Assembly: GCA_027623235.1 (NCBI GenBank)
Contig: JAQBVJ010000015.1
Coordinates: 1-64,000 of the forward strand
Length of the DNA stretch: 64,000 nucleotides
Reading direction: 5' to 3'
DNA from: Planctomycetota bacterium
GTDB lineage: Bacteria; Planctomycetota; Planctomycetia; Planctomycetales; Planctomycetaceae
The notes under the pieces were generated by a model. It saw only the letters and a list, made by a program, of their open reading frames with translations, had not been told where the DNA came from and did not search any database. Positions within the stretch are counted from its first letter, which is position 1; every line of letters starts with the position of its first letter. This document shows, piece after piece, positions 49,316-58,355 of this stretch. A program made the translations under genes and the position numbers.

Positions 49316-50107
49316 TCACGATTTGCGGAGCGGGATCAATCCTTCGACGCGGCAGTCTTTAAATCGGAACAGTCCATCAACCGGCAGAACGGATCCGGTG
49401 ATGTAGTCGGCATCGCAGGACGACAGAAACGTCGCGGCTTTGCCGATGTCTGCCGGCAGACCGAGGCGGCCCCACGGGAGTTTTTTCCCTTCCGCTTCGA
49501 AGGCCTCTTCGCTGAACGTCACGTGCTCGCCCGGCGTGTCGATCCAGCCCGGCTCGATCGCATTGACGTTGATCCGGTGAGGCGACAGCTCAACGGCAAT
49601 CGTCCTCATCATGTGGTTGAGGCCGGCCTTCGCGGCTCCGTACGCGACGCACAGGCCGATCGGCATTTCGGCCTGAACACTCGAAATGAAAATGATCTTG
49701 CCCCCCTGCCCTCGCTCGACCATGTGCCGCGCGACGAGCTGGCTCATGTGAAACCCGGCGGTCAGTGTGCCGGCGATCGTCTTGTCGAATGACTCGGCGG
49801 GATAATCAAGGAACGCGCATCGCTGGCTGAAGGCCGGGTTGCTGACGAGGATGTCGATCTGCCCGGCGGCTTTTAACGCGGCTTTGAGAATTTGTTCGCA
49901 CCCCACGCGGGAGAACGCGTCGCTTTCGACGGCGTGGCACACTCGGCCGAGATCCCGGATCTCCGCGGCTGTCGCGTCGAGATCAGGGCTTCCCGGGCGG
50001 TCGTTGATCACGACGTCCGCTCCCGCCCGCGCGAGCTCGATCGCGCAGCCTTTGCCGATGCCTCGCCCGGCTCCGGTGATGAGTGCCGTTTTTCCAGTCA
50101 GGTCCAT
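49316..50107 (-). CDS. Short-chain dehydrogenase/reductase
   Basis: The 263-residue classical SDR has the cofactor motif TGAGRGIGKG, NNAG replaced by a VSNPAF stretch, catalytic serine in IFISSVQAE and YGAAK for Tyr-x3-Lys, with NVNAIEPGWIDTPG following. The ND motif after strand 2 (VVINDRPG) suits NAD preference, but this is inference. GAGG lies 10 bases before ATG 50107. It is divergent from the Ldh2-type dehydrogenase gene (101 bases), so the two may act in one catabolic route, perhaps for sugar acids. The substrate is unknown. Confidence 0.92.
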   Translation of the reverse strand: MDLTGKTALITGAGRGIGKGCAIELARAGADVVINDRPGSPDLDATAAEIRDLGRVCHAVESDAFSRVGCEQILKAALKAAGQIDILVSNPAFSQRCAFLDYPAESFDKTIAGTLTAGFHMSQLVARHMVERGQGGKIIFISSVQAEMPIGLCVAYGAAKAGLNHMMRTIAVELSPHRINVNAIEPGWIDTPGEHVTFSEEAFEAEGKKLPWGRLGLPADIGKAATFLSSCDADYITGSVLPVDGLFRFKDCRVEGLIPLRKS

Positions 50108-50208
50108 GATTGCCTCTTCGCATTAAAAGTCCGCATACTCTCCGCCCCGCATCGTGACGGCGACAGGCCGTTCAGTTCAACTCTCGCCCCCATTCCCACC
50201 GCTCGATC

Positions 50209-51327
50209 ATGACCACCGTCAATCACGACCACCTCCGCCAGTTCACGGTCGAAATTTTCGAAGCCTCGAACCTTTCAAAACAGGACGCAGAATACGCGGC
50301 CGATGTCCTGTTATGGGCGAGCCTTCGCGGCGTCGACACGCACGGCATCCGCAATCTGAAACGCTACTACATCGACAGTGCGGCCGGAGTCGGGCGTCGC
50401 GACGGAGTCATCATTCCCGATGCGGAACTGACTGTTGACGAGGAATCGGCAACGAGCGCGGCGCTGAACGCGAATGGTGGACTCGGTCTTTCCGTGTCCG
50501 TTCACGCGATGAATGTTGCGATCAAGAAAGCGAGCCAGAGCGGCATCGGCATCGTCACCGTGCGGAACTCGACGCACTTCGGGCCGGCTGGCTACTTCGC
50601 TCACATGGCGACCCGGCACGACATGCTCGGCTTTGCGTCGACCGGCTATTTCTTTCCGCACGGTCAGGACAAAGGCGTTGTCCCGTACGGAGGCCTGCTG
50701 CCGATGCTCTCGACGAATCCGCTGGCGATGGCGTGTCCGGGCGGCGATCTGCCGGACTTTGTGCTCGACATGTCGACGTCGCTCGTCCCGGTCAACCGCG
50801 TCGAGATGCTCGAAGAGGATGGCAAACCGATTCCGCCCGGCTGGATTCGCGACAAAGACCACAACGTGACCGCCGACCCGCAAGCCGTCTGCAAGGTCGA
50901 GCCGCTGGGCGGAGCCGTCACCTATGGCGGGCACAAAGGCTACGGCCTGGCTCTCGCCGGATGGATCCTGACCGGGCTCCTGTCCGGAGCCTGGCGACGT
51001 GATCCGAAGCTAGGTCGAGTCCTCGGTTCGACTCCCGAACTGAAACATGGTTTCGCTCAGGAAGGCATCGGCCACTGCTTCGCGGCTGTGAGGCTCGACC
51101 AGTTCGGCGACCCGGCTTTGATCCGCAGCGGCCTTGACGCGATGACGCGATCGCTCAACGAGTCCCCCGCCGCGGACGGTTTCGACCAGGTCTACATTCC
51201 GGGTCAGAAAGAAGTCGCCGTCGAAGCCGAACGGCGAGCCAACGGGATTCCGCTGTCAGGCTCTACGGTGACGGACCTGAAGAGCCTGTCTGAGGAATTC
51301 GGAATCCCGCTCGAGCTGTGCGATTAA
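50209..51327 (+). CDS. Ldh2/malate dehydrogenase-family oxidoreductase
   Basis: The 372-residue protein belongs to the LDH2/MDH2 family (NAD(P)-dependent 2-hydroxyacid dehydrogenases unrelated to classical MDH). Motifs are SLRGVDTHGIRNLKRYY with the catalytic His, VTVRNSTHFGPAGYFA, LSTNPLAMACPGG and GGHKGYGLALAGWILTG. Family members oxidise malate, sulfolactate, ureidoglycolate or similar; which one cannot be said. ATG 50209 has no strong ribosome-binding site. It is divergent from the SDR. Confidence 0.93.
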   Translation: MTTVNHDHLRQFTVEIFEASNLSKQDAEYAADVLLWASLRGVDTHGIRNLKRYYIDSAAGVGRRDGVIIPDAELTVDEESATSAALNANGGLGLSVSVHAMNVAIKKASQSGIGIVTVRNSTHFGPAGYFAHMATRHDMLGFASTGYFFPHGQDKGVVPYGGLLPMLSTNPLAMACPGGDLPDFVLDMSTSLVPVNRVEMLEEDGKPIPPGWIRDKDHNVTADPQAVCKVEPLGGAVTYGGHKGYGLALAGWILTGLLSGAWRRDPKLGRVLGSTPELKHGFAQEGIGHCFAAVRLDQFGDPALIRSGLDAMTRSLNESPAADGFDQVYIPGQKEVAVEAERRANGIPLSGSTVTDLKSLSEEFGIPLELCD

Positions 51328-51448
51328 AAAACGCGTCCCACGAATTCCGGGTCGGCATTGCGGAACGGCGAGGCTCCTGCCAAGCCGTTGACCTTCCCGA
51401 ACTTGCCCGCGAAAGACGAGACGCAGATCACCCCTACTTGTCCACACT

Positions 51449-51856
51449 TCATCCGTCCTGATCTGTGTCCATCCGCGGCTCATTCCGACCTTCACTTCCG
51501 TCCTCACCGTCGAGCAGCGCGAGCACGGGCCAGGCCTCTTCCACGTCGTATTCCTGAGGCTGGTTCTCGGCCGCCTCAGCGAATTCCCATTCGACTTCAA
51601 ACTGCTCGCTGCGGATTTCTCGATACGCGCCCCACGCCGCCGCTCGGCCTTCGACATCGTACTTTGCGTCGGCCAGCGTCGATTCCTCGTCGCACCAGAG
51701 TTCGCGGTCGTACATCAACGCGCAGCCGTTGACGAAGAGGTCGACCTGGCGGTTCGGATAACCGTCGTCGGCAATCTCAAGAAACCGCACGAACGAGCCC
51801 CACTCGGAGACTGGCGAATCGGCAACGGTCAGTTTGCTGGACTTGAGGTAAATCAT
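51449..51856 (-). CDS. Small acidic protein, unknown
   Basis: The 135-residue protein is not recognised. It is very acidic (about one residue in four is Asp or Glu), with no signal or membrane segment. A stretch of conserved look is SEWGSFVRFLEIADDGYPNRQVDLFVNGCALMYDRELWCDE, and the last residues (RMDTDQDG) are read from what looks like intergenic-repeat-type sequence. ATG 51856 has GAGAGAAGC just upstream; the extension to 51907 would read through a partial repeat and is rejected. A cytoplasmic role, perhaps as an immunity-like or binding protein, is only a guess. Confidence 0.65.
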   Translation of the reverse strand: MIYLKSSKLTVADSPVSEWGSFVRFLEIADDGYPNRQVDLFVNGCALMYDRELWCDEESTLADAKYDVEGRAAAWGAYREIRSEQFEVEWEFAEAAENQPQEYDVEEAWPVLALLDGEDGSEGRNEPRMDTDQDG

Positions 51857-51892
51857 GCTTCTCTCAGGTGACCTCAAAATGAAAAACAAAGC

Positions 51893-51908
51893 AGGACGGA
51901 CGCCCACG
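51893..51908. repeat. Partial copy of the GTAGGACGG repeat
   Basis: AGGACGGACGCCCACG is identical to 16 bases of the arm at 28462-28486. The rest of the unit and the opposite arm are missing. It lies in the 69-base gap between the small acidic protein and the formylglycine-generating enzyme. Confidence 0.75.
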
Positions 51909-51925
51909 GGATTCGACGAGAGAAA

Positions 51926-52897
51926 TCACACGTCGGCTGCGCAGCGGAAGCCGACGTTGCTACCGGAACTGTCGGGAGTATTGCCGATCCGCGCCGAGGC
52001 ACGATACCGGTTGCAGTAGGAATCGTGACAGAGATACGAGCCTCCGCGCTGCACTCGCTTCGTCCCGGACGGCGGGCCGACGGGATTCCCGGTGAGGTCC
52101 GGCCTCAGTCGGTGGTAGTCCGCGCTGAACCAGTCCTGACACCACTCCCAGACATTGCCGACGACGTTGTAGAGGCCAAAGCCGTTGGGCTCGAACGAGT
52201 CCACGGGAGCGGTCCCTTTGTAGCCGTCCTGTCCGGTATCTTTCTTCGGGAAGTCGCCCTGAAAAATGTTGGCGAGGAATTTGCCCTTCCTGCGGACCGA
52301 ATTGCCCCACGGATAAAGCTGCTGGTCGAGCCCGCCGCGCGCGGCAAACTCCCATTCCGCCTCTGTCGGCAGTCGCTTGCCGGCCCACTTTGCAAACTGA
52401 GCCGCGTCGTTCCAGGTCACGTGGACCACCGGATGATTCTCTTTTCCTTCAATCGTCGAGCCGGGTCCGAACGGTTCCTTCCAGAACGCACCCGGCACGG
52501 CAAGCCACCACTCGAGCCCTGCCACTCCACGCGATTTCCGCAGTTCTTCGCGTTTTTTCTTTGTCAGGTGCAGATGGAAAACGAACGACCAACTGTACCG
52601 CTCGGATTCGGTTGAGTAGCCGGTCGCGGCGACGAATCGAGCGAACTCGGCATTTGTCACGGCGAACGGGTCGATGCGGAACGGTCTGACGGTGACCTCG
52701 CGCACCGGGCTCTCGCCATCTTCGACCCACGCTTCCGGAGCGGTGCTGCCCATCCGGAAAACACCTCCGTCGATTTTCACCATGCGACCGTCATCGACCG
52801 CCGCATCGACCGTCACATCGGTCGCGTCCACGTTGACCGGCGTCAGCGTCACGTCTCTTTGCGCGGTGGGAGTGCAGCAGGATTTCTTCTCGGCCAT
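51926..52897 (-). CDS. Formylglycine-generating enzyme
   Basis: The 323-residue protein is of the SUMF1/FGE family, which oxidises the active-site Cys of sulfatases to formylglycine. GGVFRMGS, NHPVVHVTWNDAAQFAKWAGKRLPTEAEWEFAARGG (conserved substrate-pocket region), YNVVGNVWEWCQDW and the C-terminal GGSYLCHDSYCNRYR with Cys290 and Cys295 are all present. The latter pair are the copper-binding, catalytic cysteines of true FGEs, so this is more than a generic FGE-fold protein. ATG 52897 is preferred over an extension to 53005. It would activate the Cys-type sulfatase at 45714-47327. A CC motif near the N-terminus (KKSCCTPT) is also visible. Confidence 0.93.
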   Translation of the reverse strand: MAEKKSCCTPTAQRDVTLTPVNVDATDVTVDAAVDDGRMVKIDGGVFRMGSTAPEAWVEDGESPVREVTVRPFRIDPFAVTNAEFARFVAATGYSTESERYSWSFVFHLHLTKKKREELRKSRGVAGLEWWLAVPGAFWKEPFGPGSTIEGKENHPVVHVTWNDAAQFAKWAGKRLPTEAEWEFAARGGLDQQLYPWGNSVRRKGKFLANIFQGDFPKKDTGQDGYKGTAPVDSFEPNGFGLYNVVGNVWEWCQDWFSADYHRLRPDLTGNPVGPPSGTKRVQRGGSYLCHDSYCNRYRASARIGNTPDSSGSNVGFRCAADV

Positions 52898-53011
52898 GTC
52901 TTCGCCGTGGTGCGTCAGTTCCGATTCCAGACAGACTCCAGCCGCCAGACGGATTCCAGCCGCCGAACTTTCAACGTGGGCACGATGATCCGCGCGCCCC
53001 CTCAACGATCA

Positions 53012-54025
53012 TCAGTCGTATTTTGAGATCGTCGGTTCAGGCACTTCTCTGACAAGCCGTTCGATGATCGACTCGGCCGTGTAGCCCTCGGCCTGAGCCT
53101 GGAAGTTGGCTGAGATGCGGTGCCTCAACACCGGGATCGCGACTTTACGAATGTCGTCGATCGAAACGGTCGGCCGGGCATTCATCGCGGCCATGGCCTT
53201 GCCACCTGCGATGAGATACTGCCCGGCACGCGGCCCGGCTCCCCAGTCGATCAGATCCTTGATGAACTTCGGACTGTCGTCGTTTTTCGGACGGGTCGCC
53301 CGCACCAGTCGCGCGACGTAGTTGATTGTCAGCGGAGCGATCTCGATCATATTGATCTGTTTCTGCAGATAGACGATCGATTTTGCAGTGAGGACTTTGC
53401 GGACTTCCGGCCTCTCGCCACGTGTCGTCGCCTCAAGAATCTGCTCTTCTTCCTTGAGCGACGGGTAATCGAGCATCACGTTGAACATGAACCGGTCGAG
53501 CTGCGCCTCCGGCAGCGGGTACGTGCCTTCCTGCTCGATCGGGTTCTGTGTGGCGATGACGAAAAACGGATCTGGCAGGTCGTAGGTCGTCTGGCCGGCG
53601 GTGACTTCGTGCTCCTGCATGGACTGCAGCAGTGCGGCCTGTGTCTTCGGCGGCGTCCGGTTGATTTCGTCAGCGAGCAGGATGTTCGTAAAGACCGGCC
53701 CGTGGACGAAGCGGAACTCTCGCTTCCCGCCCTCGCCTTCATCCAGCACGTTCGTGCCGGTGATGTCGCTTGGCATGAGGTCCGGCGTGAACTGAATCCG
53801 CTTGAACTGAACGTCAAGAATCTTTGCGATCGTGCTGACGATCAGAGTCTTGGCCAACCCCGGCACACCGACCAGCAGGCAGTGCCCGCCCGTGAAAATT
53901 GCGGCGAGGATCTGATCGATGACGGCGTCCTGGCCGATGATGACCTTATGGAGCTCTTCGATCATGAGCTCACGATGCCGCTTGAATTTCTCAAGAAAAT
54001 CGTCGAAGTCGCGTTTGTCAGCCAC
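53012..54025 (-). CDS. MoxR-type AAA ATPase
   Basis: The 337-residue AAA+ ATPase has Walker A GVPGLAKT, Walker B ILLADEINRTPP, sensor 1 FVIATQNPIEQEGTYPLPEAQLDRF and a C-terminal lid. MoxR ATPases help mature or assemble metal-cofactor or surface complexes and are normally encoded beside DUF58 and VWA-domain proteins. Here the neighbours are a formylglycine-generating enzyme and a DinB protein, so the usual partners are elsewhere. The start is GTG 54025. It precedes the formylglycine-generating enzyme on the same strand (gap 114 bases). Confidence 0.95.
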   Translation of the reverse strand: MADKRDFDDFLEKFKRHRELMIEELHKVIIGQDAVIDQILAAIFTGGHCLLVGVPGLAKTLIVSTIAKILDVQFKRIQFTPDLMPSDITGTNVLDEGEGGKREFRFVHGPVFTNILLADEINRTPPKTQAALLQSMQEHEVTAGQTTYDLPDPFFVIATQNPIEQEGTYPLPEAQLDRFMFNVMLDYPSLKEEEQILEATTRGERPEVRKVLTAKSIVYLQKQINMIEIAPLTINYVARLVRATRPKNDDSPKFIKDLIDWGAGPRAGQYLIAGGKAMAAMNARPTVSIDDIRKVAIPVLRHRISANFQAQAEGYTAESIIERLVREVPEPTISKYD

Positions 54026-54073
54026 GTGAGGTCCGTTCGTGTGCGTCGTTCGTCCCGGCGAAAAATGTATCCG

Positions 54074-54556
54074 TCACTTGTTTCGAAACAGGTTCAGCGT
54101 GATGTGAGCCTGCCCGTGATGGTGGGCTTCGTGCCACGAGATGATCTGAAGAGCCTTCTGCACTGTCCAGCCTCGCGGCTGCAGTCCTGCAGGAATTGTC
54201 TGCAGATCGTCGTCGCTGAGCGATCGCACCGTCTCCAGCAGATGCTCACGCGTCGCGGAAAGTGTCTCAACAATTTCATCGAGCGAAGGCACATTCGAAT
54301 CCGGCTTGCTTTCTTTGCCGAATCTGGCAACGAGGTCCGCAAAACCGGCTTTGTTCTCAATCAGGCGTTCCTTTGCAAAGAGCTCTTCGGTCACGGCGAT
54401 GTGTGTCAGTTGCCAGCCGATGTGAGCACGTCCGGCTCCGGGCTGCCACGAGATCGCCGCCTGCGGGTCGGACTCACCGCGAAGCTCGCCGATCAGCGCC
54501 AGAGTTCTTTCGCGGTTGATTTCCCAGACGGAAACGACGGCATCGATAAAAGTCAT
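54074..54556 (-). CDS. DinB-family protein
   Basis: The 160-residue protein is a predicted four-helix bundle of the DinB/YfiT-like superfamily. The three metal-ligand histidines are placed as expected: HIAVTEE near residue 52 and HEAHHHGQAH near the C-terminus. Members include thiol-S-transferases and many uncharacterised metal-dependent proteins. GGAGCTG precedes ATG 54556. It lies 48 bases upstream of the MoxR start on the same strand. Function cannot be narrowed. Confidence 0.88.
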   Translation of the reverse strand: MTFIDAVVSVWEINRERTLALIGELRGESDPQAAISWQPGAGRAHIGWQLTHIAVTEELFAKERLIENKAGFADLVARFGKESKPDSNVPSLDEIVETLSATREHLLETVRSLSDDDLQTIPAGLQPRGWTVQKALQIISWHEAHHHGQAHITLNLFRNK

Positions 54557-54730
54557 GATTCAGCTCCACGTGCGTTTGCGATTTGATGTCCAGCGGACTG
54601 GAGCGTTTCCGTTGTCGTGCCAGGAAACGCTTTTTGAATGAGCAGCCAGCCAGGACTGTCCGGCACGGCCTCTGCGTATCGCATCGTCAGGCAGGAACCG
54701 TGCCGAACACGATTGGCAGCCAGCCTGTGT

Positions 54731-56740
54731 CTACCGGCTGGCAGTTCGATTCAGTGGCAATTTCCACTCAGTATCAAAGTGCTCGGCCCAGACTGTTTCC
54801 TCGTCGAAGCCTGATCCGGCCTTCTGAAATTTCTGAACGGCAATGTCGCCCAGCTTCGGGAAGAGCCACGAATTGGACGCCCGGAAATCCAGCTCGTGCA
54901 TCGTGTGGCCCGAGTTGATGACGACGTATTTCTGCGGGTTCAGCGGGTTGGGATAAATCATCGACAGCCCGTGCGTTTCCGCATCGAACTTCCGGCCGTT
55001 GACCACCATGCCCTCTTTCGTCCATTTCACAGGGAGCTTGGCGAGCACTCTGGCGAGAACAGAATTCGATCCGGGATCGCCAAACAGGATCAGATTCTTT
55101 GCAGCAATGTCTTCCTCAGAGAGGTCTCGGTCCTTGACGACCGGCACCGAACCGCGGAGCCACTTGTCGAACTCCCGCTGAAATCGCTGCAGCGTAAAGT
55201 CAGACCAGTCCCGCTGAGCTTCCGACCACGGATCGCCGGTCCCGGTGACGACCACAAAGGCCGACATGAAGGCGTCATCGATCGGGCCCTGCAGGTCCTG
55301 CCGCTTGTGGAGTTCCGTGTTCTTGTCGAAGGCTCGCGATTCGTCATAGCTGAGGACTTTCCAGCCATCGTCGCCGAGCGTGTAGTAAACGTCCGGCAGA
55401 AGTTGGTCGGCTGCCGACGCCAGTGGAAGTCGGGCACCGTCGATGACAACCTCGGCGGCGACATCGCGAGCGATCTGCAGCGCGGCGGCATTCTTCGTCC
55501 GCAGAATGACAACACCGTTCTTTGTGATGCCACCTTCGACCGTCGTCTGTTCGAGGTGCTTCTGCTGTTCGGCAATCTTCAGCCACTCACAGCGATTGTA
55601 CTTCGGAGTCCACGTCGTAAAGCGGATCGACGTCGCCCCGGGATACCCTGATCGCCCGGCCTTCGATTTCTCCGCGTGAAACGCCATGAACTCTTTGAAA
55701 CTGTCCGGGTGAAACTTGTGGCCGACGCCCGGCCCGATCAACAGCTTCACCGGAACGTCGAGGCCTTTCGCCAGTTCGACCATGTCGGTGCTCGCGACAA
55801 GCTGGGCATCGTCCTCGCCACCGTACGTCACGAACGGAACGTTGTAGAGGTTCAGCGTGTAGTCGACGGAATCGTAAATGTGCAGAGCACTGTGCTGATG
55901 AGGCGGCCGCGGCTTGTCGGTCTGCTTTTGATATTTGTAGAAGTCGACAAAGCCGGCGCCGGGTCCGACCGATGACCACTTCGACGGGTGATGCAGCCCG
56001 AGATGCCAGGCCCCCGCGCCGCCCATCGAGAAGCCCCACAGAGTCACTCGTCGATCGTCGATCCGGTAGCCGCGCCGGACATCGGCGATTGCCTCAAAGA
56101 CGTCGGTCTCGCCACTCCAGCGGTAGGCGTTGTCCGTTCGGCCGAACACGTCGAGCTGAATCCAGTTCTGTCCCTCGACCGGCTTCTGCCCCGAGTGCTC
56201 TGCGAAGAATCGAACTTCGTTCCGAGTTCCGCCTCGCCCATGCAGCTTCACGTGCAGCGGCCAGCGGTGAGTCCGCTCAGCATCCGCGAACCCTTCAGGA
56301 AGAGAAACCGCGTACGGCTGCACCGAACCATCCACCTTCGATGTGTAAGCACGAATCGTCGAGCCCACCTGGTCGAACCACGGAGACTTGCCGGCCGCCA
56401 GCAGCTTCGCCCGCGAAAGCCCCTCAGCAATTGCCGCGTCACAGTACTTGACGTAAGCCGTCGAGCCATTGCCGGCGCGAGGTTTGTAGAACTCGTTGTG
56501 CCGGATGCACCACTCGACCCCTTTGGCATAAATCGACACGTCGTCGATCAGCCGCTCATCGTGGTCACCCTGAGACAGAATCGCAACTTGTTTCTGCAGC
56601 GTCGCCAGACCGTCGAGCAACCGCGGCTCGTCTTCTTTCGGTACCGGATCAAACTGTTCCGGCGTCTGAATTCCGGTTTGGCCGAAAGCCGGAAGGCAAC
56701 TGGTGGCAAGCAGGACAGCGACAACAGATCGGATCAACAT
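54731..56740 (-). CDS. Secreted S9-like alpha/beta hydrolase
   Basis: The 669-residue protein has a signal peptide (about 1-20, LLATSCLPAFG), an N-terminal helical part and an alpha/beta-hydrolase domain with the nucleophile elbow WGFSMGGAGAWHLG and a probable catalytic histidine in GVGHKFHPDSF. The C-terminal ~250 residues (from PGATSIRFTTWTPKYNRCEW) look like a separate binding region. It resembles prolyl-oligopeptidase-type esterases that are common in planctomycetes; the substrate is unknown. ATG 56740 begins the signal; the open extension to 56887 runs through rRNA-unlike tandem repeat DNA and is rejected. It ends 174 bases before the DinB start region. Confidence 0.85.
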   Translation of the reverse strand: MLIRSVVAVLLATSCLPAFGQTGIQTPEQFDPVPKEDEPRLLDGLATLQKQVAILSQGDHDERLIDDVSIYAKGVEWCIRHNEFYKPRAGNGSTAYVKYCDAAIAEGLSRAKLLAAGKSPWFDQVGSTIRAYTSKVDGSVQPYAVSLPEGFADAERTHRWPLHVKLHGRGGTRNEVRFFAEHSGQKPVEGQNWIQLDVFGRTDNAYRWSGETDVFEAIADVRRGYRIDDRRVTLWGFSMGGAGAWHLGLHHPSKWSSVGPGAGFVDFYKYQKQTDKPRPPHQHSALHIYDSVDYTLNLYNVPFVTYGGEDDAQLVASTDMVELAKGLDVPVKLLIGPGVGHKFHPDSFKEFMAFHAEKSKAGRSGYPGATSIRFTTWTPKYNRCEWLKIAEQQKHLEQTTVEGGITKNGVVILRTKNAAALQIARDVAAEVVIDGARLPLASAADQLLPDVYYTLGDDGWKVLSYDESRAFDKNTELHKRQDLQGPIDDAFMSAFVVVTGTGDPWSEAQRDWSDFTLQRFQREFDKWLRGSVPVVKDRDLSEEDIAAKNLILFGDPGSNSVLARVLAKLPVKWTKEGMVVNGRKFDAETHGLSMIYPNPLNPQKYVVINSGHTMHELDFRASNSWLFPKLGDIAVQKFQKAGSGFDEETVWAEHFDTEWKLPLNRTASR

Positions 56741-56780
56741 GGGAAGCTCTCTTACCTGGAAAATGGTGTCAGACGCCGCC

Positions 56781-56836
56781 GCAAAGCCGCACAGCCGCAC
56801 AGACGCAAAGCCGCACAGACGCGAAGTCACGCAAAG
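56781..56836. repeat. Short GCAAAG/GCACAG tandem repeats
   Basis: GCAAAGCCGCACAG is followed by CCGCACAGAC, a second GCAAAGCCGCACAGAC, then GCGAAGTCACGCAAAG. It sits in the leader of the S9-like hydrolase gene. Translated on the minus strand it yields an RLCGFASVRLCGF-like string, which explains a spurious N-terminal extension of that gene. Confidence 0.75.
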
Positions 56837-56883
56837 ATCAGAAATCCATTTCACTTCACGCCTTTGCGTCAGATTCAGGAAAG

Positions 56884-58248
56884 TCAATTCTGAAGTCGAA
56901 TATCAACGCTCTCACTGTGAGCGGTCAGGCCTTCCTTCGCCGCCAGCAGACGAACATCGTCTGCGTGCCGCGCGAGCGAACCGGCGTTGTACCAGATCAC
57001 CGAAGAACGCTTGAGAAAATCGTTCGAGCAAAGCCCGTTTGCAAACCGGGCCGTTCCTCCTGTCGGCAACACGTGCGACGGCCCGGCGACGTAATCGCCC
57101 AGCGCGACTGGCGTGAAGTGCCCCAGGAAAATCGCACCGGCGTTCTGAACCTTGCTGAGCATTCCGTCCGGGTCAGCGGTCGAAATGTGAAGATGCTCGG
57201 GAGCCATCAGGTCCGTCAATTCGGCCGCCTCTTCCGCATTCTTCGCGAGGATCAGCGCTCCGTAATCGAGCAGGCTCTGCCGCGCGAGGTCACCTCGCGG
57301 CAGCTTCTCAAGTTGCTCGGCCAGCGCTTCCTGAACGGCTGCGATCAGCGGCTCGTGCCACGTGATGAGGACTCCCGATCCCGGACTGTGTTCCGCCTGA
57401 GAAATCAGATCGCTCGCCACGAAATCGGCTCGCGCGGTTTCATCGGCGAGGACGATGACCTCGCTGGGGCCGGCAATGCTGTCGATGTCGACCTCGCCGA
57501 ACACGTGTTTCTTCGCGAGCGCGACGAACAGATTTCCCGGTCCGACGATCTTGTCGACTCGCCGGATCCCCTCGACTCCGTACGCCAGCGCGGCGACCGC
57601 CTGAGCTCCGCCCATGCGGTAAACCTCGGTGATCCCAAGCTCGTGGCAGGCGGCCAGAAGGTCCGTGTTGTACCCGCCGAAATCGGTCGGCGGCACGACA
57701 ACGACGATCTCTTTGACGCCGGCCACTTGAGCTGGCACGGCCGTCATCAGCAGCGTCGACGGGTACGCAGCGGCCCCACCGGGAACGCAGATGCCGATCC
57801 GTTCCAGCGGCAGGTAACGCTGTCGAAGAGTGATTCGGTCGTCGCCCTCGCCGTCGATCAGCTCAACAGACTCGCTGAGGACCGCTCGCTGAAATCGCTC
57901 GACGTTCGCTCGAATTCGGCGCACCGTTTCCAGGTACTCCGGGCTCGCCAGCTCGTGCGCGGACGTGAATTCGCCGGGTGAGACCCGCATCGTGTCGAGT
58001 GTCAGTTTTTTTCCGTCAAGCTTCTCGCCGTACTCCAGCACCGCGGCGAGACCTCGCTGCTGAACGTCGCCACAAATTCGCTCGACCACCTGCTGCGGAG
58101 AAAGCGGCTCGCCAAAAAGTGCGATCGTCCGCTGCCGACCGGATTCGGACACGATGTTGCCGCGCGGGCTGAGTTTATTTCGGAGTTCATCAAGGGCCTG
58201 CCGGGCGTCGTCCTGGCGGCAGTCGATGATCGGAATCGGGAAGGACAT
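56884..58248 (-). CDS. hisD: Histidinol dehydrogenase
   Basis: The 454-residue protein catalyses the last two steps of histidine synthesis, L-histidinol to L-histidine with NAD, and has zinc at the active site. Signatures are YCVPGG-type GICVPGGAAAYPSTLLM, KIVGPGNLFVALAKKHVFG, IDSIAGPSEVIVLADE, DLISQAEHSPGS (zinc ligands Gln and His) and APEHLHI. Start: TTG 58260 is in frame, but ATG 58248 is better, with TTGAGA about 8 bases before it. No other his gene is adjacent, so the pathway is dispersed. Confidence 0.96.
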   Translation of the reverse strand: MSFPIPIIDCRQDDARQALDELRNKLSPRGNIVSESGRQRTIALFGEPLSPQQVVERICGDVQQRGLAAVLEYGEKLDGKKLTLDTMRVSPGEFTSAHELASPEYLETVRRIRANVERFQRAVLSESVELIDGEGDDRITLRQRYLPLERIGICVPGGAAAYPSTLLMTAVPAQVAGVKEIVVVVPPTDFGGYNTDLLAACHELGITEVYRMGGAQAVAALAYGVEGIRRVDKIVGPGNLFVALAKKHVFGEVDIDSIAGPSEVIVLADETARADFVASDLISQAEHSPGSGVLITWHEPLIAAVQEALAEQLEKLPRGDLARQSLLDYGALILAKNAEEAAELTDLMAPEHLHISTADPDGMLSKVQNAGAIFLGHFTPVALGDYVAGPSHVLPTGGTARFANGLCSNDFLKRSSVIWYNAGSLARHADDVRLLAAKEGLTAHSESVDIRLQN

Positions 58249-58355
58249 CGGAAATCTCAAGTCGGAACAGAATCGAAACGGGCATCATAGGCGGGACGAA
58301 ATCCCGTCGCGAACGTATGCGGTTTCGCTCAGGAAAAGGGAACTGCCAGGCCCGT

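Noticed and set aside
53120-54586. 488-residue open frame opposite MoxR and DinB
   Set aside because: Antisense to two clear genes; its translation shows no family motif.
56741-56887. 49-residue extension of the S9-like hydrolase
   Set aside because: It is read from short tandem repeat DNA and precedes the signal peptide.
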